A stretch of 5,485 bases of DNA, taken from an uncultured Blautia sp. Lineage in GTDB: Bacteria; Bacillota; Clostridia; Lachnospirales; Lachnospiraceae. The notes under the pieces are model-generated. The model had not been told where the DNA came from and made no database searches. It saw only the letters and a program-made list of their open reading frames with translations. The first letter of the stretch is position 1. The number at the start of each line of letters is the position of its first letter. A program made the position numbers and the translations under genes. The stretch covers positions 1 through 5,485 of the forward strand of contig CAAFRY010000218.1 in the NCBI GenBank assembly GCA_900765525.1, given 5' to 3'. This document shows positions 1-5,281 of the stretch, piece by piece.

Positions 1-146
1 AAATAAGCGCCTTCTCTGTCCAGATAAGAAAGCAGTTCTTCTCCTGAGGAAAAAATTTCCCAGGAACAGCTGGTTTTAAACTTTTCTAAATACTTTTCCA
101 ATTGAAATTGGGTTTCCAGATTATCTTCACAGACAGCAATTTTCAT
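1..146 (-). CDS. LytTR/AgrA-type response regulator, N-terminal fragment (runs off left edge)
   Basis: Reading the minus strand from the ATG at 146-144 gives about 48 residues beginning MKIAVCEDN and continuing through FSSGEELLSYLDREGAY. The short beta strand followed by the acidic C-E-D-N cluster, and the later SSGEELL segment, are typical of the receiver domain of AgrA/LytTR-family response regulators, which usually carry a C-terminal LytTR DNA-binding domain. The phosphoacceptor aspartate and the output domain would lie beyond the left edge, so the LytTR assignment rests on family resemblance of the N-terminus only. A purine-rich stretch (GGAAGGGAAAG) stands a few bases upstream as a modest ribosome binding site. 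The gene is divergent from the small membrane protein at 336 and has its own promoter at 192-220. Its cognate kinase is not in the window. Confidence 0.72.
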   Translation of the reverse strand, partial: MKIAVCEDNLETQFQLEKYLEKFKTSCSWEIFSSGEELLSYLDREGAY

Positions 147-191
147 ATTCGGCTTTCCCTTCCCACACTTGCATCTTTTTTCAGTACCCTT

Positions 192-220
192 ATTATAAGG
201 GCGGGGACAGAAAACCACAA
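192..220 (-). promoter_or_regulatory. Sigma-A-like promoter for the leftward response regulator
   Basis: On the minus strand a -35 box TTGTGG (220-215) is followed after exactly 17 bases by a perfect -10 box TATAAT (197-192), about 45 bases upstream of the ATG at 146. A 15-base hyphenated palindrome, CCCTTA-TTA-TAAGGG (187-201), covers the -10. The octamer GGGGACAG (plus strand) occurs at 203-210, inside the spacer, and again at 230-237, upstream of the -35. The promoter boxes are seen directly; a regulatory role for the palindrome and octamers is inferred. Confidence 0.55.
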
Positions 221-291
221 GATTTTTCCGGGGACAGTTCTTACAAAGTTCCCGTCAATTCTGACCATTCCAAATCCCCTCCTTTTTCCAA

Positions 292-323
292 TGTTATGAT
301 GAAGACAGAAAAAAGAAAAGGAG
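292..323 (+). promoter_or_regulatory. Extended -10 and ribosome binding site for the small membrane protein
   Basis: TGtTATGAT at 292-300 fits an extended -10 box; no good -35 is visible 16-18 bases upstream. Two GGAG motifs precede the ATG at 336. AAGGAG at 318-323 has 12 bases of spacing, while GGAG at 331-334 is only one base from the ATG and too close to work, so the first is the likelier ribosome binding site. The leader would be only about 30 bases long. Confidence 0.35.
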
Positions 324-335
324 ACAAAAAGGAGT

Positions 336-749
336 ATGAAACAAAAAAAGACTATATTTATCTGGAGCTTATTCTGCATGGCGCTATATTTGTGCCTGCT
401 GGCTGTGGTTTCTCTTTCGCCTATTGCTGGAAAAAACACAGAATTTGGCACCCCAGCCATGCTGGGCAACCTTTTTTTGGTGGCTGCCAGCTATGGAATT
501 CCCATGATTCTATATGGCCTGGGAATTTCGGCTATGAGGTATTTTTTGGGTGTGGTACAGGTGTTTTGGAGTATTCCGCTGCCATTTCTGATTCTGTTTG
601 GACTGATGGCCAATACTTATTTTCAAGAAACAAAGGGACAGGAAAGTCTGGTCTTGCTTTTGAGTGTTTTTCTGTCTGTCCTGTGTCTGATGGCGAATAT
701 CCTTTGGTTTATTTTTTGCCTTCGAAGAAAAGAAGGGTCAAAAAAATAA
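336..749 (+). CDS. Small four-helix membrane protein of unknown function
   Basis: A 137-residue, very hydrophobic protein that I do not recognise. Four membrane-spanning stretches can be read at about residues 5-29, 40-63, 67-93 and 104-128. The first is preceded by the basic N-terminus MKQKK, and the protein ends in a basic tail (RRKEGSKK), which suggests that both ends are cytoplasmic. No catalytic motif or cysteine cluster is evident. It lies between a divergent LytTR-type regulator and a VanR-like regulator, with 58 bases and a separate promoter before the latter, so it is probably its own transcript. A longer overlapping open frame begins at 296 but gives a low-complexity product without domain character, whereas this frame has coherent helices, so this frame is preferred. 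The start depends on the somewhat distant ribosome binding site at 318-323. Confidence 0.68.
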   Translation: MKQKKTIFIWSLFCMALYLCLLAVVSLSPIAGKNTEFGTPAMLGNLFLVAASYGIPMILYGLGISAMRYFLGVVQVFWSIPLPFLILFGLMANTYFQETKGQESLVLLLSVFLSVLCLMANILWFIFCLRRKEGSKK

Positions 750-770
750 GTTCTCTATTCCTTCCAAATC

Positions 771-789
771 TGCTATGATAGTCATAGCA
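771..789 (+). promoter_or_regulatory. Perfect 19-base palindrome over the -10 of the vanR-like gene (candidate operator)
   Basis: The sequence TGCTATGA-TAG-TCATAGCA has perfect 8-base arms around a 3-base centre. It contains an extended -10 box, TGcTATGAT (771-779), so a protein bound here would occlude or remodel the promoter of the VanR-like gene. No convincing -35 is seen at 750-756, which is compatible with an extended -10 or activator-dependent promoter. The symmetry is directly visible. Its use as an operator, for instance by the downstream response regulator itself or by a separate dimeric repressor, is inferred. Confidence 0.55.
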
Positions 790-807
790 TTTACAAGGAG
801 GATAGAC

Positions 808-1500
808 ATGAAAGAAAAAATACTGATTGTAGATGATGAAAAGGAGATAACAGACTTAGTAGCTCTGTATCTGGAGAATGAAGGGTTTCTGGTCTATAAA
901 TGCTATGACGGCAGAGCTGCCCTGGAGTGTATCCAGGGAGAGGAGATGGATTTGGCTGTTCTGGATATTATGCTGCCGGGAGTGGACGGTCTGGAGCTGT
1001 GCCGGAGGATTCGGGAAACTTATACCTATCCCATTATCATGCTGACGGCCAAGGGTACGGAAATTGACAAGATAAACGGGCTGACCCTGGGAGCCGACGA
1101 CTACATGACCAAACCCTTTCTTCCTTTGGAGCTGGTAGCAAGAGTGAAGGCTCAGCTGCGCCGTTACAAAAGATATAATAAGAATTCCAGTCAGGACGAA
1201 ATTTTTGTACACAGAGGGTTGGTATTGAATCCCCAAACCCATGAATGTACCTTAAATGAAAAGCCATTATCCCTCACCCCTACAGAGTTTACCATTCTTC
1301 TGATTCTTTGCAAAAATAAAGGAAAGGTGGTAAGTGCCGAGGAATTGTTTCACCAGATATGGAAGGATGAATATTATCAGAAAAGCAATAATACCATTAC
1401 TGTCCATATCCGGCATTTAAGAGAAAAAATGCAGGATTCTTTTGAAAAACCAAAGTATATTAAGACGGTCTGGGGGTGCGGTTATAAAATTGAAGAATGA
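808..1500 (+). CDS. vanR: VanR-like OmpR-family response regulator
   Basis: A 230-residue transcriptional regulator phosphorylated by the adjacent sensor kinase. The receiver domain occupies about residues 1-120 with acidic pocket D9-D10, phosphoacceptor D53 (LDIMLPG), switch T80 (IIMLTAKG) and K102 (TKPF). A winged-helix OmpR/PhoB DNA-binding domain fills about 128-230, including LSLTPTEF, NNTITVHIRHLREKM and the closing IKTVWGCGYKIEE. Length and many segments (ALECI, LDIMLPG, KAQLRRYK, TVHIRHLREKM) match enterococcal VanR as I recall it, so the family call is strong. The start is the ATG at 808, six bases after AAGGAGG (795-801); an upstream in-frame ATG at 775 lies inside the promoter palindrome and is rejected. 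The name reflects homology only, because no van ligase genes are present. The gene overlaps the kinase and the two are surely co-transcribed. Confidence 0.9.
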   Translation: MKEKILIVDDEKEITDLVALYLENEGFLVYKCYDGRAALECIQGEEMDLAVLDIMLPGVDGLELCRRIRETYTYPIIMLTAKGTEIDKINGLTLGADDYMTKPFLPLELVARVKAQLRRYKRYNKNSSQDEIFVHRGLVLNPQTHECTLNEKPLSLTPTEFTILLILCKNKGKVVSAEELFHQIWKDEYYQKSNNTITVHIRHLREKMQDSFEKPKYIKTVWGCGYKIEE

Positions 1501-2632
1501 CAAAAAATGGATAGTAAAGCTGATTTTACTGATTTTGGGAACTTTTCTTTTCTGCTATGCTGCTTTTTACCAGGTGGATTATCTGATGAACGGCACCTTT
1601 GTGGACTGGTTTGACAGGCATTTCGTCCAGACGGAAACCGGTTATCCGCCCTCTTTGGATACTATGTATATGACCCAGCATATAGACTGGAGCAGCCTGA
1701 AGGCTTTCTGCATGTTTGCCTTTGTTATCGTTACCTTGTTCTTGGTTTTAGTGACAGCGGTAACTGCTTATGTTTACAACCGGAGAAAGACCAGAAAAAC
1801 CCTTTCCGATTTGAGCCAGAGAATATATCGGTACATGGAAAAGGATTTGGATATAGAGGATGCGTTTCCGTCTCCTTATGGAGAGGTAGGGGCTCAGATG
1901 GAGCAGGTAAAATTCCGGGTACAGAAAGAGGAGCAGAGGCTTCTCATGGAATCCCAGCGGAAAAACGATTTGATTACCTATCTGGCCCATGATTTAAAAA
2001 CCCCTCTTACTTCTGTTATAGGGTATCTGAGCCTGCTGGAGGAGGCGCCGGACATGCCTATGGAACAAAAAGCTAAGTATACTCACATTGCCCTGGAAAA
2101 GGCTCAGAGACTGGAAGGATTGACAGAGGAATTTTTTGAAATTACCCAATATAATTTGCAGAATATTTTTCTGGAGAAAGAAAAGCTGGACTTGTCTTAT
2201 ATGCTGATGCAGATGGCAGAGGAGTTTTACCCTATTTTGTCTGCCCACGGAAATCAAGCTCAGCTTCAGGTTGGGGAAAATCTGGAACTGTATGCAGACC
2301 CGGAAAGACTGGCCAGAGTATTTCATAATATCCTGAAAAATGCCGTAGCCTACAGCGACCCGGGAACCCCTGTAAAAATCCAGGCCTTTCAAGAGCAGGG
2401 GCAAATGGTCATCCTTTTTGAGAATCAGGGAAAGGATATTCCAAAAGAAAAGCTGGACCGTATTTTTGAAAAATTTTTCCGCTTAGACGGCTCCCGAAGA
2501 AGCCATACCGGAGGAGCAGGCCTTGGTCTGGCCATTGCAAAGGAGATTGTGGAACTGCATGGAGGTACAATTGCAGCAAAAAGTGAAAACCATAGAGTGA
2601 GCTTTACCGTGAAGCTGCCCCTTTCATCTTAA
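1490..2632 (+). CDS. vanS: VanS-like membrane sensor histidine kinase
   Basis: About 380 residues. Transmembrane helices lie near residues 8-29 and 72-96 and flank a roughly 42-residue extracellular loop, probably the sensor. A linker with coiled-coil character (to about 155) leads to the dimerization domain with the phosphorylated histidine H167 in YLAHDLKTPLTSVIGYLSLL. The ATPase domain follows, with an N box (FHNILKNAVAYS, N280 and N284), ENQGKDIP, the FEKFFRLD segment and the GGAGLGLAIAKE glycine box at about 341-352. EAPDMP, AEEFYP and LSAHG closely resemble VanS as I recall it. It phosphorylates and dephosphorylates the VanR-like protein. The start is uncertain: no ATG or GTG exists in frame near the overlap. 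TTG at 1490 fits the MKNDKKW N-terminus, with only a G-rich stretch (1472-1476) as a possible ribosome binding site, and TTG at 1442 would add 16 residues. Translation is probably coupled to the upstream gene. Confidence 0.9.
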   Translation: MKNDKKWIVKLILLILGTFLFCYAAFYQVDYLMNGTFVDWFDRHFVQTETGYPPSLDTMYMTQHIDWSSLKAFCMFAFVIVTLFLVLVTAVTAYVYNRRKTRKTLSDLSQRIYRYMEKDLDIEDAFPSPYGEVGAQMEQVKFRVQKEEQRLLMESQRKNDLITYLAHDLKTPLTSVIGYLSLLEEAPDMPMEQKAKYTHIALEKAQRLEGLTEEFFEITQYNLQNIFLEKEKLDLSYMLMQMAEEFYPILSAHGNQAQLQVGENLELYADPERLARVFHNILKNAVAYSDPGTPVKIQAFQEQGQMVILFENQGKDIPKEKLDRIFEKFFRLDGSRRSHTGGAGLGLAIAKEIVELHGGTIAAKSENHRVSFTVKLPLSS

Positions 2633-2711
2633 CTTTTTCTTAGGAATTTAACATAGAAATATTAAAAATCCCCCGTTTCTTTTCTGTTATGTTAAGAACA
2701 GGAACCAAGTG

Positions 2712-2749
2712 GAGCATATCAGCAAGCAAATTTGAGCATATATTTGTCA
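2712..2749 (+). promoter_or_regulatory. GAGCATAT direct repeat with 22-base period upstream of the carboxypeptidase
   Basis: The octamer GAGCATAT occurs at 2712-2719 and again at 2734-2741, exactly 22 bases or two helical turns apart. OmpR-family regulators typically bind direct repeats on one face of the helix, so this is a reasonable site for the neighbouring VanR-like protein. A -35-like TTGTCA follows at 2744-2749, but the only -10-like match (TTCAAA, 2765-2770) is poor and at 15-base spacing, so the promoter itself is not established. The intergenic stretch 2633-2794 shows no convincing terminator. Confidence 0.35.
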
Positions 2750-2794
2750 TACGACAGCTCCAGGTTCAAAAACAGAGAAGAGGCGGGATTTTTT

Positions 2795-3748
2795 ATGGGA
2801 TACAGAAAAAAGAAAAGAAGAAAGAAAAGACACATTTTAGGAGGTTTTCTTTTATTTTTAACTGCAGCCTATGTTCTTGTACTGCTGGCAGCTTTCCCAG
2901 GGAGCAGTAAAATTTTGAAGTCAGGGGAAGGAATCCTAGACAAAGGGCAGGACAAGGCGGACATGTCCTCTCTGTACAGTGCCAGCGCTGTGCTGGTGCA
3001 AGGAGAGACAGGAGAAACTCTGGGGGAGAAGAAGGGGGGCAAACGTATTTATCCGGCTTCCCTTACAAAAATGATGACTGTGCTGGTGGTACTGGAAAAT
3101 CAGGAAAGCCTGGATAAGGAAGTTCGGATTCCGGAAGAAATTTTTCCTTCCCTTTACCAGGAAGAGGCTTCTATGGCCGGGTTCCTTCCGGGAGAGCATG
3201 TTACGGTAAGGGATTTACTTTACGGCGCTATGCTGCCCTCGGGAGGAGAGTGCTGTGTTGCCCTGGCCTGGGACACTGCCGGCTCAGAAGAGGCCTTCGC
3301 AGATAAAATGAATGATAAAGCAAAAGAATTGAAGATGAATCATACACATTTTGTCAATTCTACAGGACTGCAGGATAGAGACCACTATACCACTCCTGAG
3401 GATTTAGCCAGGCTTCTTGCTTATGCCTGGCAGAATGAGAATTTCCGTATTATTTTTACTGCAAAATCTTATACCGTTCCTCCTACGGACGGACACCCGG
3501 AGGGCTTTACTTTTTATAATCTTATGTTTCAGGAAATGGAAGAAAGCGGAATTTCTTCTCCCTATATCCTGGGAGGAAAAACCGGGTATACTTCTGACGC
3601 CGGACTGTGCCTGGCCAGTGTGGGGCAGGTAAACGGGGAAACTTATTTTTTGGTTACAGCCAAGGCCAATGGTTCCCACGAAACCCAGCCTTATCATATT
3701 TTAGATGCAGTGTCTGTATACCAGGAGTTGGGAGATTCCGGTACATAA
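2795..3748 (+). CDS. Serine-type D-alanyl-D-alanine carboxypeptidase (low-molecular-weight PBP, DacA/VanY-D-like)
   Basis: A 317-residue peptidase S11 protein predicted to cleave the terminal D-alanine from peptidoglycan stem pentapeptides outside the membrane. A highly basic N-terminus (YRKKKRRKKRH) precedes one hydrophobic helix at about residues 14-34, acting as membrane anchor or uncleaved signal. The active-site SxxK is S89-L-T-K92 (YPASLTKMM) and the third motif is K262-T-G (LGGKTGYTSDAG). The usual SxN triad appears as S149-G-G (MLPSGGECC), so the asparagine is replaced. The protein ends soon after the catalytic domain and lacks the C-terminal beta domain and amphipathic anchor of PBP5, consistent with N-terminal anchoring. 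The ATG at 2795 is chosen because AGGCGGG (2781-2787) lies seven bases upstream; a TTG at 2732 is in frame but has no ribosome binding site. Proximity to vanRS-like genes suggests shared control. Confidence 0.87.
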   Translation: MGYRKKKRRKKRHILGGFLLFLTAAYVLVLLAAFPGSSKILKSGEGILDKGQDKADMSSLYSASAVLVQGETGETLGEKKGGKRIYPASLTKMMTVLVVLENQESLDKEVRIPEEIFPSLYQEEASMAGFLPGEHVTVRDLLYGAMLPSGGECCVALAWDTAGSEEAFADKMNDKAKELKMNHTHFVNSTGLQDRDHYTTPEDLARLLAYAWQNENFRIIFTAKSYTVPPTDGHPEGFTFYNLMFQEMEESGISSPYILGGKTGYTSDAGLCLASVGQVNGETYFLVTAKANGSHETQPYHILDAVSVYQELGDSGT

Positions 3749-3787
3749 AGATAATGGGTAAATTCTACAATATGATACAGAACTTTT

Positions 3788-5023
3788 TTGTGTAAAAATG
3801 CCTTTGTTCCCATGAGGCGGCTGATGCTGTCTCTGGGACTTCCCATTGTCCTTTCAATGATGCTGCAGGCTGTCTATAACATTGTTGACAGTGCTTATCT
3901 CTCCAATATGAAAGAAGCAGGAGAAGAAGCATTGACCGCATTGGGATTAGCCTTTCCTGTCCAGCTTTTTATGGTGGCTGTGGCAATCGGAACAGGAGTC
4001 GGAACCAATGCCCTGTTAGCAAAGTCAACGGGACAGGGAAACAGAGGAAAATCAAATAAGGTGGTTGGAAATGCAGGACTTTTAGGTTTTGTTATTTCTG
4101 TAATATTTCTTCTGTTCGGCCTTTTTGGAGTGCCGGCTTATGTAGAATCCCAAAATGCAGGCGGAAACATCAGTGCTATTGTACTGGAAATGGCCATTGA
4201 CTATCTGCGGATTTGCTGCAGTATATCCTTTGGAATTGTTTTTTTCTCTGTTTATGAAAAAATACTCCAGGCATTGGGACGTTCCTTTTATTCGACTATT
4301 GCTCAGGTGGCAGGGGCTGTTGTCAATATTGTTTTAGACACTATCATGATTTACGGATGGCTTGGCTGTCCCGAATTGGGGGTAAAGGGAGCTGCTTATG
4401 CGACGGTAATCGGTCAGATAGTATCGGCGGTCCTGGCGTTTCTTTTTCATATAAAGCTGGATGTGAAAATCGAAAACAGATGGAAATATTTAAAACCAGA
4501 TGGAGCTATTATAAAAGAAATTTGTGCTATCGGGCTTCCGGCTATCCTTTCCCAGGCATTGCTTACCGTCATGACATACGGATTAAATATAATTTTAAGT
4601 CAGCTTCCAAAAGTCGGAGAAAATGCAGTTACTGTTTACGGGCTTTATTGTAAGATTCAGCAGATGATATTCTTTGCGGCAGTAGGCATGCGGGATGCCA
4701 TCACTCCTATTGTATCTTTTAACTTTGGAATGAAAAATAAAAAAAGAATACGGGAAGGAATTATCTTGGGCTTATTTTTTACAGGAATTCTTATGGCCAT
4801 AGGAATGATTGTCATTGAATTGGCAGCTTCCCCACTGACAAAATTTTTCTCCCTTTCGGATTTATCCTATTATATGTGTATTGATTGTATACGGATAATG
4901 TCTCTTGCTTTTCTTTTTGCAGGGCTTTGCATTGCTTTTCAGGGAGTATTTCAGGGAATTGAGTGCGGCATAGAATCGTTACTGATTTCTCTGGGCAGAC
5001 AGGTGGTATTTATTCCTTTTTGA
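3788..5023 (+). pseudogene. MATE-family efflux transporter, truncated at the 3' end and probably frameshifted at the 5' end
   Basis: An integral membrane antiporter of the multidrug and toxic compound extrusion family, recognised from the N-terminal LPIVLSMMLQAVYNIVDSAYLS, the ALTALGLAFPVQ segment, AIGTGVGTNALLAKS, the mid-protein GAVVNIVLDTIMIYGW and, in the second half, IGLPAILSQALLT and GMRDAITPIVSFNFG. The frame gives 411 residues from a TTG at 3788 (403 from the ATG at 3812), against roughly 440-460 for the family, and stops with RQVVFIPF in the middle of a helix. The last 40 or so residues, including the final helix, are replaced by relaxase sequence. Neither start has a ribosome binding site. 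An ATG at 3754, only five bases after the carboxypeptidase stop, would join this frame if one T of the T6 run at 3784-3789 were absent. The close spacing suggests an operon with the carboxypeptidase. The product is probably non-functional. Confidence 0.82.
5013..5021. other. Junction between the MATE gene and mobilization-element DNA
   Basis: Up to about 5013 the plus strand encodes a coherent MATE protein (SLGRQVVFI). From about 5021 onward the minus strand encodes relaxase residues (EWGAKSK). The short TTCCTTTTT tract between could belong to either side, so the breakpoint cannot be placed to the base. No target-site duplication or terminal repeat can be judged because the other end of the inserted DNA is outside the window. 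This could be an insertion, a deletion endpoint or an assembly chimera. Confidence 0.75.
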
Positions 5024-5244
5024 CTTTGCTCCCCACTCGCCGGATTGCTCCAACGGGCGCATGGTAAGCATGATATGGGCGTGAGGGTTTCCGTATGCAC
5101 GATACCGCCTTTCCTCGTAAAGTCATGGGTAACGCCGTCATAGTGGTTTGTGAGGGTTTCCCCGCTTCGGTAAGCGGCGGCGGCAACGGCTGACTTGCCT
5201 TTCCCTCTGCTGATTATCTTAATACTGCAATGATATATCGCTAC
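5018..5244 (-). pseudogene. mobA: MobA/MobL (MOBQ) relaxase, 5' remnant with internal deletion
   Basis: On the minus strand, 5244-5089 encodes VAIYHCSIKIISRGKGKSAV and on through AAAAYRSGETL, DGVTHDF and KGGIVHTE, the N-terminal relaxase block of the MobA/MobL family. The tyrosine in AAYRSG is residue 25, counting the V of VAIYHC as 1, and corresponds to the nicking tyrosine of RSF1010 MobA. A different frame (5092 to about 5018) then encodes GNPHAHIMLTMRPLEQSGEW and GAKSK, the histidine metal-binding motif region. In intact homologues about 60-80 residues lie between these blocks, so an out-of-frame deletion has occurred. AAAGGAGG (5260-5253) is spaced eight bases from the expected start, but that codon is GTA instead of GTG or ATG. 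An in-frame ATG at 5283 exists upstream, but it precedes the ribosome binding site. The 3' part of the gene is lost at the MATE junction. Confidence 0.85.
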
Positions 5245-5252
5245 GCTGTCAA

Positions 5253-5260
5253 CCTCCTTT
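5253..5260 (-). promoter_or_regulatory. Strong ribosome binding site of the relaxase remnant
   Basis: AAAGGAGG on the minus strand, eight bases before the GTA codon at 5244-5242 that begins the conserved VAIYHC block. This spacing marks where the start codon of the functional ancestor stood. Confidence 0.6.
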
Positions 5261-5281
5261 CGGGCGGCATATTCAGACTTC

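Noticed and set aside
143..469. Minus-strand open frame across the divergent intergenic region
   Set aside because: It runs through the leftward promoter and antisense to the membrane protein gene; no ribosome binding site and no recognisable domain.
296..778. A longer plus-strand open frame overlapping the small membrane protein
   Set aside because: Its product shows no domain or helix pattern, while the overlapping frame 336-749 has four clear membrane helices and a ribosome binding site.
775..807. Upstream ATG extending the VanR-like protein by 11 residues
   Set aside because: It lies inside the promoter palindrome. The ATG at 808 has AAGGAGG at ideal spacing and gives the MKEKILIVDDE N-terminus normal for the family.
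2684..2701. CTGTT/AACAG inverted repeat after the kinase gene as a terminator
   Set aside because: The 5-base, AT-rich stem with an 8-base loop is weak and no T-run follows it.
808..3748. A vancomycin-resistance gene cluster
   Set aside because: The regulator and kinase are VanRS-like, but there is no ligase, VanH or VanX in the window, so resistance cannot be claimed.
3784..3800. Programmed ribosomal frameshift at the T6 run
   Set aside because: A -1 slip leads quickly to a stop (TGA at 3812-3814). A +1 shift would be needed, and no stimulatory structure is seen, so a simple indel is more likely.
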